Shown in pieces: positions 40,436 through 47,328 of a stretch of DNA of 64,000 nt; position 1 is the stretch's first letter, and every line of letters starts with the position of its first letter. A program made the translations under genes and the position numbers. The DNA is from Prauserella shujinwangii (GTDB lineage Bacteria > Actinomycetota > Actinomycetes > Mycobacteriales > Pseudonocardiaceae). Location of the stretch: assembly GCF_003001955.1 (NCBI RefSeq), contig NZ_PVNH01000010.1, positions 62,001 through 126,000 on the forward strand, given 5' to 3'. Below the pieces are notes generated by a model that saw only the letters and a list, made by a program, of their open reading frames with translations, was not told where the DNA came from and ran no database searches.

Positions 40436-40762
40436 GTGGGCATTCAGGACATCATCGAAGGAAAGAAGCAGTGGCGGGCACACATGGCGCGGGTCAAGGC
40501 GCTTCCACCGGACTACCAGGTCGTCTACCGGGAGATGCAGAAATACCTGTTCAAGGTCGGACCGGTCGATCTGTCTGACGGGCAGCCGCTCTCCGGAATC
40601 GTCGACTTCTTCGAGGAGGGCGCCGCGACCGGCAAGGGAGTCCTGGAACTCATCGGCAAGGACGTCGCTGCCTTCTGCGACGACCTGATCAAGGACTCGC
40701 GCACCTACGCGGACATCTATCAGGAGTCCCTCAGCCAGGAAACCGGCACGGCCGGGAATTGA
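40436..40762 (+). CDS. DUF1048 family protein (copy 2)
   Basis: 108-residue paralogue of the preceding gene, IQDIIEGKKQWRAHMARVKA, with PPDYQVVYREMQKYLFKVGP and KDVAAFCDDLIKDSRTYADI. The GTG start is one base after the upstream stop. Tandem DUF1048 genes suggest a hetero-oligomer or duplicated effector of the PadR protein, which is inference. Confidence 0.9.
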   Translation: MGIQDIIEGKKQWRAHMARVKALPPDYQVVYREMQKYLFKVGPVDLSDGQPLSGIVDFFEEGAATGKGVLELIGKDVAAFCDDLIKDSRTYADIYQESLSQETGTAGN

Positions 40763-40922
40763 CATCCGCCGAGCCGAGGTACCGGCTCCGGTGCGTCGGC
40801 ACCGCTCGCCGCCTGCAGGGCCCCGGTTTCTGCACCGGCACCGAGCACCTCACCGCGGACCTTCAGTGCCGCGACCTGGTCGTCGACGAGGACTCTGGTC
40901 ACGGCGTCCGCGTTGGCCGTGC

Positions 40923-41447
40923 TCAGCCTTGACCGGCGGGCAGGTTCTCCGCTGCCCAGCGCCGTCCCGGCTCCGGGTCGACGCCGAAGCGCTCGGCGTA
41001 GCGTTCGTGGATCTCCCTCCACGGTTTGTGCGCCTCCTCCTCGGAGAGGTGCTCACCGGCGAGATGAGGCTCGAGTCGCGAGAGGTAGATCTCCCAGCCG
41101 GTGGCGGTCTGCGCTGCCGGAAGGTCGTCGATGACGTGCGTGAAGACCAGCCGGCAGCCGCCGTCCGCGGCGAACAGCTCGAAGCTCTGCGGCTGGCCGG
41201 CAAACGTCCACGCCAGGCGATGCGGTGCCTCGACCTCGGTCACGTCGAGGGTCGCACCGCCGAGGTCGATGGTCTCGCCCTTCGCCGGGGTCCAGTCGGC
41301 CGCACCGGGAAAGAAGCGCTCCAGCTCCGCTGGCACGCTGACCGCCTGCCACACGCGTTCGATCGGGTGGGCGAGCGGGAGCTCGAAACGCAACGCGGGG
41401 CGCCCGTCGATCGTCTCCAGGGTTCCGTAAGCCGTGGTCTCGGTCAT
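40923..41447 (-). CDS. SRPBCC (AHSA1-like) domain protein
   Basis: 174-residue helix-grip protein: ALRFELPLAHPIERVWQAVS, AELERFFPGAADWTPAKGE, and a C-terminal WREIHERYAERFGVD helix. AAAGGA lies 9 bases before the ATG at 41447. Its promoter has an ArsR-type operator in the spacer, yet no ArsR gene is adjacent. The 160 bases between this gene and DUF1048 hold no clear gene. Confidence 0.9.
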   Translation of the reverse strand: MTETTAYGTLETIDGRPALRFELPLAHPIERVWQAVSVPAELERFFPGAADWTPAKGETIDLGGATLDVTEVEAPHRLAWTFAGQPQSFELFAADGGCRLVFTHVIDDLPAAQTATGWEIYLSRLEPHLAGEHLSEEEAHKPWREIHERYAERFGVDPEPGRRWAAENLPAGQG

Positions 41448-41749
41448 GTGGTGGTGTCCTTTCGCGGCCGCGCGGTCGGCGATCGCCTCGTGCACGTCGA
41501 TCACGGGGCCGACAATAGGCAAGTGCTGACTTGCATATCAACCGGCATCGCCCGTCGGGCAACGGAACACCGGGGCGAATCCCGTCGCGTAGGCCCGGCT
41601 TGGCCGGACACCTCGATGTCGCCCGCCGTCCAGTACCGGGGGCAGGCACGGTGCCCACGGCAGTCGAACGTGCCCGGAGCATGCGTTCGAGCTGACCATT
41701 GTCTGCGGATGGCCAGGTAAGCTACGCGGCCGACGCGGAGGGGGAGACT
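41448..41749. other. 302-base divergent intergenic region
   Basis: No gene is supported. The only readable element is the leftward promoter/operator at 41512-41541. The rest, up to the methyltransferase GTG at 41750, shows nothing recognisable apart from its ribosome site. Confidence 0.6.
41512..41541 (-). promoter_or_regulatory. Promoter with ArsR-type operator in its spacer (SRPBCC gene)
   Basis: On the minus strand TTGATA (41536-41541) and TATTGT (41512-41517) flank an 18-base spacer containing the perfect dyad GCAAGT-N4-ACTTGC (41519-41534 on the plus strand). The -10 hexamer and spacing are the same as in the VOC-ArsR promoter at 20206. The cognate regulator is not in the neighbourhood. 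Confidence 0.7.
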
Positions 41750-42601
41750 GTGACTCACACGCCGGCCGTCGACTCGTCCAACGCCGATCAGCTCCGCTCC
41801 TGGGACGGTGCCAGTGGAGCCTTCTGGACTGAGCGGGCCGAACGCTTCGACCAGGGCATGGCCGGCTACCACGACACGCTGTTGCGAGCGGCCGGTATTC
41901 GGCCGGACTCGGTGGTACTGGACATCGGATGCGGCAGTGGTCAGGTCACCCGCGATGCGGCGCGCATCGCCCGCGAAGGCTCGGCGCTGGGCGTCGACCT
42001 GTCGTCGACGCTGCTGGCTCTCGCGCGCACACTGGCCGCGAAGGACCAGTTGACCAACGCGATGTTCGTCCAAGCGGATGCGCAGGTCCATGACTTCGGT
42101 GCGGCGCGCTTCGACGTCGCCGTGAGTCGGCACGGCACGATGTTCTTCGGGGATCGGCAGGCGGCCTTCGCCAACATCGCGCGCGCCATCCGGCCGGGTG
42201 GCCGATTCGTGCAGCTGACCTGGCAGGCGCTCGACCGCAATGAGGGCATCAGCACGTTCCGCACCATCGCGTCCGGCGGCCGTGAACTCCCACCGCCACC
42301 ACCCGAGGCTCCGACGCCATTCTCGTTGAGCGACCCGGACCGAGTACGCCAGCTGCTGCGGGGAGCAGGCTTCGTGGACGTCGAGATGACAGGCCTCACC
42401 GCGCCCATGTACTACGGCCGGGATGTCGACGACGCGTTCCATTTCATCGCCAGCCACTTCGCCTCGGCCTTTGGCCAGCTCGACGACGAATCCCGAGTCC
42501 GCGCCCTCGACGCCCTCAAGGCCGACATCGCCGACCACCTCACCGACCGAGGCGTGCTGTACGGCGCGGCACACTGGCTTATCCACGCACGCCGAGCCTG
42601 A
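41750..42601 (+). CDS. Class I SAM-dependent methyltransferase
   Basis: 283-residue methyltransferase: LRSWDGASGAFWTERAERFD, motif I VVLDIGCGSGQVTRDAARIA, SALGVDLSSTLLALART, and FDVAVSRHGTMFFGDRQAAF. The order resembles UbiE/COQ5-type small-molecule methyltransferases. The GTG at 41750 follows GGGGGAG; a TTG at 41699 lacks a ribosome site. Substrate unknown. Followed by a palindrome-rich 600-base gap. Confidence 0.88.
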   Translation: MTHTPAVDSSNADQLRSWDGASGAFWTERAERFDQGMAGYHDTLLRAAGIRPDSVVLDIGCGSGQVTRDAARIAREGSALGVDLSSTLLALARTLAAKDQLTNAMFVQADAQVHDFGAARFDVAVSRHGTMFFGDRQAAFANIARAIRPGGRFVQLTWQALDRNEGISTFRTIASGGRELPPPPPEAPTPFSLSDPDRVRQLLRGAGFVDVEMTGLTAPMYYGRDVDDAFHFIASHFASAFGQLDDESRVRALDALKADIADHLTDRGVLYGAAHWLIHARRA

Positions 42602-42754
42602 ACAGCCCGGTGACGCCGGGTCCCGGTCGCCGTGAACGTGTGGCGAGGCGGCTGACCAGCGGTCCCGGCAGCCCACGTGCCGGTCGGGGCGGTGTGGCGG
42701 GTACGCACGGCGACCGGTCCCGCGAGGGCCGGCTCCGTCGACATCGAGAGCGAA

Positions 42755-42797
42755 CGCGCGTACCCGGCCCCACTGTCGCCGAGGCCGGGTACGCGCG
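42755..42797. terminator. Perfect 15-bp-arm hairpin
   Basis: CGCGCGTACCCGGCC (42755-42769) pairs perfectly with 42783-42797 around a 13-base loop. It lies 150 bases after the methyltransferase stop, rather far for its terminator, so another role is possible. Confidence 0.55.
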
Positions 42798-43110
42798 ACG
42801 TGCTCCATCGCCCGCGCTGGTAAGAGCCGGTCCAGCGGCTCAACTCCGGCATTCCCGGAGTCCCGCCAGACCTCGGTAGCGCGCGGCCCTCCGCCACGGA
42901 CTCCGCGTTCGGCGGGCCTTCCGGTTCCTGCTCCCGCGGACCGCGGGACGGTCGCCGCCACCACCTCGCCGGTGCCCAGAGATCCCCAGCGCAAAAAGCC
43001 CGCTCCGGCCCGTTCCGCCGGACCTGCTCCGCGGCCACGCGTCGTTATCGGCTCCCGGAGCCCTCCGGCGAGCATCCGGCCGCGGTCTCCTCGGCATCCC
43101 GATCCCGTAC

Positions 43111-43136
43111 ACCGTGATAAGGGGCATTATCACGGT
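43111..43136. promoter_or_regulatory. Perfect 26-bp dyad upstream of the coiled-coil gene
   Basis: ACCGTGATAA-GGGGCA-TTATCACGGT, with perfect 10-base arms, about 90 bases before the GTG at 43213. It looks like a strong protein-binding operator. Confidence 0.65.
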
Positions 43137-43149
43137 ATGTTTCTCTCAT

Positions 43150-43206
43150 CTGGTTTCACAGTATTGCGTGTCGCTAAACCAGTTTCACTAACGCGTGCGC
43201 GAAACT
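43150..43206 (+). promoter_or_regulatory. Overlapping inverted and direct repeats at the coiled-coil gene start
   Basis: CTGGTTT (43150-43156) pairs with AAACCAG (43176-43182), and AGTTTC (43181-43186) pairs with GAAACT (43201-43206). GTTTCAC also occurs as a direct repeat 29 bases apart (from 43153 and 43182). The array stops 6 bases before the GTG at 43213, suggesting autoregulatory, iteron-like binding. Confidence 0.6.
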
Positions 43207-43212
43207 GTAGGG

Positions 43213-44295
43213 GTGACGGAAGAGCAGGTCAGCGAGGTGGAACCGCAGGTGGACGAGCTGGGGGAGGCGCGCTGCGCCCTGGACGGATGCGACAACCCGT
43301 TGCCACCCCCCGCGGTCGACGAGCACGGACGGCGCAAGGGCGGGCGACCGTCGTCGTACTGCTGCAAGGCTCACGCGGACGCCGCCTCCCGCGCCCGGCG
43401 CGCCGCGCAGACGGCGGCGGTGGTGGATCCGCTCGTGGAACTGCGCCGGACCGTGGAGGCCTTCGCGCCCGCGGTGGAGCCACTGCGGGAGGCGCTGCGG
43501 TCGATGGACGAGCGGCTGGGCGAGGCGGAGAACGCGGCGATCGCCCACGTGCGGCAGTCCGAGCAGCAGGCGCTGTCGGCCCGGACCGAGGCCGAGGAGG
43601 CGGTCCGCAGGGCGGAGCAGGCGGAGCGGGCGCGGGACCGGGCGCTGGCCAAGGCCAGGGACGACCGGGACGCGCGGACGGAGGCGGAGAAGGCGGCGCA
43701 GCGGGCGCTGGCCGAGGCGGAGCAGATCCAGCGCGACGCGTGGGCGAAGGTCGCGCAACATGAGCGGGCCAGGGGAGCGGCGGAGTCGGCGGCCGCGACG
43801 GCGGCGCAGGCCAGGGACGAGCTCGCCCAGCAGCTCAGGGCGGCGCGGGAACAGGAGGAGCACGCCCGCGCGGCCAGGGCCGACCTGGCCGATCGCCTCC
43901 AGGCGGCCCAGGAGGAGCTGCGGGATCTGCGCGCGGCGCACACACTCGCCACGGAGCGCCTCGACGCCGCGACCGCCCGGGTGGCCGCCACCGAGACCTC
44001 GCTCGACCACGCGCGCCGCGAGACCGGGCAGGCCAGGGAGGAGACCGCCGCGCTCCGGGCCGAACTGGAACGGGTCCGCGAGGAACTGGCCACCGAGCGC
44101 GCGGCGCGGCAGGTCGCCGAGACCCGGGCGAGCAACGCCGACGCGGCGCTGGCCGAGGCCCGGACGCAGGTGAGCGCCCTGCGGGGTGAGCTCGACCAGG
44201 CACACGCGCGGGTCGACCGGCTGCTCGCCGAACGCGAAGCCCAGCAGGCCGCCGGGACGGGCGAGGGAAGCGAGGGCCACGCGTCGTCCGGCTGA
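43213..44295 (+). CDS. Zinc-finger plus long coiled-coil protein (KfrA-like architecture)
   Basis: 360-residue protein of no family I can name. Residues about 15-60 form a cysteine/histidine segment (CALDGCDN, then RPSSYCCKAHADAASRARR) resembling a DNA-binding zinc finger. Residues about 75-350 are almost wholly Ala/Glu/Arg/Gln with heptad periodicity, a single long coiled coil. This architecture recalls plasmid KfrA proteins: a DNA-binding head, a long coil and autoregulation. The GTG at 43213 is chosen because the alternative at 43195 lies inside the operator. Strand, frame and composition are clear; function is not. Confidence 0.82.
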   Translation: MTEEQVSEVEPQVDELGEARCALDGCDNPLPPPAVDEHGRRKGGRPSSYCCKAHADAASRARRAAQTAAVVDPLVELRRTVEAFAPAVEPLREALRSMDERLGEAENAAIAHVRQSEQQALSARTEAEEAVRRAEQAERARDRALAKARDDRDARTEAEKAAQRALAEAEQIQRDAWAKVAQHERARGAAESAAATAAQARDELAQQLRAAREQEEHARAARADLADRLQAAQEELRDLRAAHTLATERLDAATARVAATETSLDHARRETGQAREETAALRAELERVREELATERAARQVAETRASNADAALAEARTQVSALRGELDQAHARVDRLLAEREAQQAAGTGEGSEGHASSG

Positions 44296-44308
44296 CTCCC
44301 CGCGCCAT

Positions 44309-44340
44309 CCACCCCGCGCCGAGGCGTCGGCACGGGGTGG
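44309..44340. terminator. Bidirectional hairpin between convergent genes
   Basis: CCACCCCG (44309-44316) pairs with CGGGGTGG (44333-44340), continued inside by GCCGA/TCGGC after one mismatch, with a GGCG loop. It lies 14 bases after the coiled-coil gene stop. Confidence 0.75.
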
Positions 44341-44436
44341 CAGCCGACGGAGAGTCGGGGCGTCCCGCGGATGCGATGCGGGCGAGGTCATCCGGGCCCA
44401 GTTCCGCTGACGGCCGTCCAGGTCGCGTGCCCCGGT

Positions 44437-45450
44437 TCAGTCGCGGGATCGTCCCTCGAGCGCTCCCGCGAGGGCCGCGGCGATGAGGGCGACCGCCCGG
44501 TCGTCGTCGTGGGCCAGCTGCCGCAGGGCGTCCTGGGCCAGTGCCGTCGGCATCTCGACGAGTGCCTGGGTCAGGCGTATCCGCACCGCGGAGTCCGCGG
44601 GGTGCGCGGCGAGCTCGCCGGCGAGTGCGTTCATGATCCGTTCCGCGCGCTCGGGGTCCCGGGACAGCTCGCCCAGGACCTCGGCCGCCTCGACGTCGTT
44701 CACCCCCTCGACCACCATCTCGACGAGTGCCGGCTCGGCCGCGGTCACGCCACGCCTGCCCACTGCGAGCGCGGCATGCCTGCGGACTGTCGGGTCGGAG
44801 TCGCCGAGTGCGTCCCCGAGCACCGCGGTCGCCTCGTCACCGGGCAGCTCGGCGATCGCCAGGACCGCACGCCGCCGGATGTCGACGTCCTCCGCGTACA
44901 CCCCGGACGCCACGCTCGGCACACCGTCATCACCCGCCCGCGCGAGCGCCCACCGCAGGGCGCCCGCGACGTTCGGATCGGACTCGGCGAGGACCGCCCT
45001 GGCCAGCAGCTCGGTGGGAACCGGCACGTCCTCGGCCGGGGCCAGGAGGGCCTGCTGCCTGCGTGCGGCGCTGGGCGAGCCGAGCCCGTGCAGGAGCTCG
45101 ACGATGCGCAGCACGTCCGGCCAGCCGGAGGGCGCCGAGGCGTCGATCGTGCGGAGCCGCTCGAGCAGTTCCCGCTCCCGCTCCAGCCGGTCTTCGGTCC
45201 GCCGGATGAGGTCACCGACCAGTGTGGACGGCGCGAAGGCGGGGTCCCGCAGAGCGCGCCCGATCTGCCGCAGCGACAGTCCCAGGGACCGCAGACCTTC
45301 CACGTGGAAGATCCGCCGGACGTCCTCCGCCGAGTACTCGCGGTAGCCACCGACGGTGCGGCCCGTCGGTCGCACCAGCCCGAGGGAGTCGTAATGCCGG
45401 AGCATCCGGGCACTCACCCCGGAGCGGCGGGCCACCTCGCCGATCAGCAC
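44437..45450 (-). CDS. MerR family regulator with HEAT-repeat C terminus
   Basis: 337-residue fusion. Residues 1-70 are a MerR DNA-binding domain (MLIGEVARRSGVSARMLRHY, then GGYREYSAEDVRRI). A coiled linker follows (RRTEDRLERERELLERLRTI), and residues about 145-330 carry HEAT-like repeats (AEDVDIRRRAVLAIAEL, DPTVRRHAALAVGRRG). The GTG start overlaps the upstream HEAT-protein stop by 7 bases, so the two are translated together. The promoter has a classic MerR dyad. Ligand or partner is unknown, but interaction with the HEAT protein is plausible. Confidence 0.93.
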   Translation of the reverse strand: MLIGEVARRSGVSARMLRHYDSLGLVRPTGRTVGGYREYSAEDVRRIFHVEGLRSLGLSLRQIGRALRDPAFAPSTLVGDLIRRTEDRLERERELLERLRTIDASAPSGWPDVLRIVELLHGLGSPSAARRQQALLAPAEDVPVPTELLARAVLAESDPNVAGALRWALARAGDDGVPSVASGVYAEDVDIRRRAVLAIAELPGDEATAVLGDALGDSDPTVRRHAALAVGRRGVTAAEPALVEMVVEGVNDVEAAEVLGELSRDPERAERIMNALAGELAAHPADSAVRIRLTQALVEMPTALAQDALRQLAHDDDRAVALIAAALAGALEGRSRD

Positions 45451-46121
45451 CGTGTTCCCTTCGCGGTTTCCGGGCCGAGCGCGACGATCCGTTTCGCCTC
45501 GTCGACGGCCGCGTCGAAATCGGCGTCCGGGTCGCGGAGGAGGATCTCCGTGGCCCGGGCATGCGCACGCACCGCCGGGTCGTCACTGGCCAGTCCCGTC
45601 CGCAGAGCGGGCTCGCTCACGTCGCCGAGCGCGACCAGAGCCCGGCTGAGACTCCGTTGCAGATCCCGGTCCCCGCGACCGAGCTGCGCGGCCAGGTCCT
45701 CGGCCAGCTCCCGATTCTCGCCCTCGGGCACGAGCACGACGGCAGCCCGCCACGCGCTGCGCGCGACCTCGTCGTCGGCGTCATGCAGCAGCGACCGCGT
45801 GATCGCGGGCCACGCGCCGCGGTCTCCGATCTTGGACAGCGTGTGCAACGCCTGGCTTCGTGCCTGAGCGCGCTCGGAACGAAGCTCCTGGAGGAGTCTG
45901 GGCACCGTGGTCTCCGCCGGGAACCGGGTCAGCGCCCACGTGAGCATGTCGCGTACGAAGAAGTCCGGCTCGATCGCGCACCGCGCCACGAGTGCGTCGA
46001 CGAAGGCGGGGTCGGCTCGCGTGCCGATCGCCAGAGCCGCCTCGAGACGCGTCGACGAGCTTCCGGCGCGCAACGCGTCGCGCAGGCGGGTGTCCTGCGG
46101 GTTCTCGTGAGTCGGGTTGAT
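45444..46121 (-). CDS. HEAT-repeat protein, partner of MerR-HEAT regulator; probable ATC start
   Basis: 225-residue alpha-solenoid protein with HEAT-like units (RLEAALAIGTRADPAFVDAL, RDMLTWALTRFP, QARSQALHTLSKIGDRGAWP, DDEVARSAWRAAVVLVPEGE). AGGAGG (46129-46134) is followed after 7 bases by ATC at 46121, giving INPTHENPQD at the N terminus. The only canonical upstream start, GTG at 46157, lies inside the MerR-type promoter and upstream of the predicted transcript start. I therefore set the start at ATC, an inference. It is coupled to the MerR-HEAT gene. Confidence 0.85.
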   Translation of the reverse strand: MNPTHENPQDTRLRDALRAGSSSTRLEAALAIGTRADPAFVDALVARCAIEPDFFVRDMLTWALTRFPAETTVPRLLQELRSERAQARSQALHTLSKIGDRGAWPAITRSLLHDADDEVARSAWRAAVVLVPEGENRELAEDLAAQLGRGDRDLQRSLSRALVALGDVSEPALRTGLASDDPAVRAHARATEILLRDPDADFDAAVDEAKRIVALGPETAKGTRC

Positions 46122-46140
46122 GAGATCACCTCCTGCACGC

Positions 46141-46171
46141 AGTGAAGACCTTGGCACCGTGTCAATGTCAA
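46141..46171 (-). promoter_or_regulatory. MerR-type promoter with 23-bp dyad in a 19-base spacer
   Basis: On the minus strand TTGACA (46166-46171) and TTCACT (46141-46146) are 19 bases apart. A 23-base dyad GACATTGACAC-G-GTGCCAAGGTC (46147-46169; 2 of 11 arm mismatches) is centred between them. The long spacer with a centred dyad is diagnostic of MerR activation, here by the MerR-HEAT protein of the same operon. Confidence 0.8.
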
Positions 46172-46233
46172 GTGCGCGGCCCGGTAGACATCCTTCGCCG
46201 ATCAATCCGTGCCCGATCGGCTGATTCCGCCGG

Positions 46234-46821
46234 TCAACCGGGGTCGCGCATCCGGACGCCGGGATGGTTGGCCCGGACGTTCCGGGCCGCGAGCTCGGCC
46301 GTCCTGGCGATCCGGCGCTGGCGCGTCTCCGGCCGTTTGGCGGCGGCGATCCATTCGAGGATGAGCCGCCTCGACGACGGCGGGAAGGCGTCGAAGTGCC
46401 TGCGGGCGGCGGCATCGCGGTCGAGCAGGGCGCCGAGGTCGGCGGGAACGGCCCCGGCCTCCGCGCCGGGCACGACCTCCCAGGTCCCGTTGGCCTTGGC
46501 CAGCTCCACCACGGCCTGCCCGGCTTCGGTCATCAGGCCGAGCTCGGCCATCCTCACCGCACGCTCCCGGTTCACCCGGCTCCAGCTGCTGCGCGGGGTG
46601 CGCGGGGAGAACCGCAGCTGCGAGCTGGTCGCGTCGCGCCTGCGGTGCAGGCCGTCGATCCAGCCGAAGCAGAGCGCGTGCTCGATCGCCTCGGGGTACC
46701 GCAGGCCCGGGGTGCCGCTGTTCTGGTGCCGCAGGACCAGCCAGACCTCCCGCTCGGTTGCCGAGTGGCGGGCGAGCCAGGCCCGCCACTCGGCAACCGA
46801 GTTCGCAACCAGGACGTTCAT
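46234..46821 (-). CDS. YdeI/OmpD-associated (bacteriocin-protection-like) family protein
   Basis: 195-residue protein: AEWRAWLARHSATEREVWLV, GLRYPEAIEHALCFGWIDGL, WSRVNRERAVRMAELGLMTE, and a C-terminal Lys/Arg-rich R-x-x-R-I-A-R segment. The family is widespread with no defined biochemical role. The ATG is one base after the VOC gene stop on the same strand. Codons about 7-23 are encoded by a perfect inverted repeat with 21-base arms, which could form a hairpin in the message near the start. Confidence 0.9.
   Translation of the reverse strand: MNVLVANSVAEWRAWLARHSATEREVWLVLRHQNSGTPGLRYPEAIEHALCFGWIDGLHRRRDATSSQLRFSPRTPRSSWSRVNRERAVRMAELGLMTEAGQAVVELAKANGTWEVVPGAEAGAVPADLGALLDRDAAARRHFDAFPPSSRRLILEWIAAAKRPETRQRRIARTAELAARNVRANHPGVRMRDPG
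46753..46801. repeat. Perfect 21-bp-arm inverted repeat inside the YdeI-like gene
   Basis: Arms at 46753-46773 and 46781-46801 (beginning CTCGGTTGCCGAGTGGCGGG) match exactly around a 7-base loop GAGCCAG. It lies about 20-70 bases downstream of the start codon in the coding sense. Confidence 0.9.
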
Positions 46822-46822
46822 C

Positions 46823-47239
46823 TCAGATTCCCCGGTTCGAGGCGAGCACGTCCAGGTAGTGGGCGTTGTACATGACACCGAGGATGTTGCCGAACGGGTC
46901 GACCACCGAGGCGGTGACGAACCCCGGTCCGCGCTCGACGGGCTTCTCGTGCACGGTGGCGCCCAGGTCGAGCAACCGCCGGAAAGCGGCGTCGACGTCG
47001 TCCACGGCCCAGTAGACGATCGCGCCCGCCGCCTGCTCCGGCCGGGCGTGCGGGGCGAACCGGCTGTCGACGAGGCCGAGCTCGTGCTGGTAGTCGCCGA
47101 TCCGGAACTCGAGGTAGGCGGGCGGGCCTTCGACCGGGCGGGCGAAGTACGGCTCGGCTCCGAGCAGGTCGATGTACCAGGCGCGGGCGGCCGCGATGTC
47201 GTCGGCGACGTAGACGACGGTGGTGAGTCCTCGCAACAT
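46823..47239 (-). CDS. VOC family protein
   Basis: 138-residue glyoxalase-fold protein: TTVVYVADDIAAARAWYIDL, PAYLEFRIGDYQHELGLVDS, and VVDPFGNILGVMYN at the end. It is first in a two-gene operon with the YdeI-like gene and divergent from a WYL regulator across a perfect operator. Function unknown. Confidence 0.93.
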   Translation of the reverse strand: MLRGLTTVVYVADDIAAARAWYIDLLGAEPYFARPVEGPPAYLEFRIGDYQHELGLVDSRFAPHARPEQAAGAIVYWAVDDVDAAFRRLLDLGATVHEKPVERGPGFVTASVVDPFGNILGVMYNAHYLDVLASNRGI

Positions 47240-47285
47240 GGGCGGGGTTCCTTCCTCTGGGGTGTGTCGCCACCATGCTCGCGGG

Positions 47286-47312
47286 CAAAGTGCTCACCTC
47301 CTGAGCACTTTG
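47286..47312. promoter_or_regulatory. Operator: perfect 27-bp dyad between VOC and WYL regulator genes
   Basis: CAAAGTGCTCA-CCTCC-TGAGCACTTTG, perfect 11-base arms, lies centrally in the 89-base divergent gap (16 bases before the regulator ATG). The WYL protein probably binds it to control both directions. Confidence 0.85.
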
Positions 47313-47328
47313 TGCGGGAGACTGCGGT

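Larger units (their letters stand above)
42602..43212. other. 611-base non-coding region rich in palindromes
   Basis: No supported gene. It contains dyads at 42755-42797 (15-base arms), 42843-42861 (ACTCCGG/CCGGAGT), 42932-42948 (TCCCGCGG-A-CCGCGGGA), 43111-43136 (10-base arms), 43150-43182 and 43181-43206 (7- and 6-base arms). The last part is AT-richer than the rest of the window. It leads into the coiled-coil gene. Confidence 0.7.

Noticed and set aside
40763-40922. Possible gene remnant between DUF1048 and the SRPBCC gene (minus strand reads NADAVTRVLVDDQVAALKVR)
   Set aside because: It faintly resembles the tail of an ABC ATPase (DUF4162-like), which would fit a lost exporter next to PadR-DUF1048. 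The match is short, from memory, and on the opposite strand, so it is not annotated.
43195-43212. Upstream GTG start for the coiled-coil gene
   Set aside because: It lies inside the AGTTTC/GAAACT inverted repeat and lacks a ribosome site; 43213 is as plausible and leaves the operator intact.
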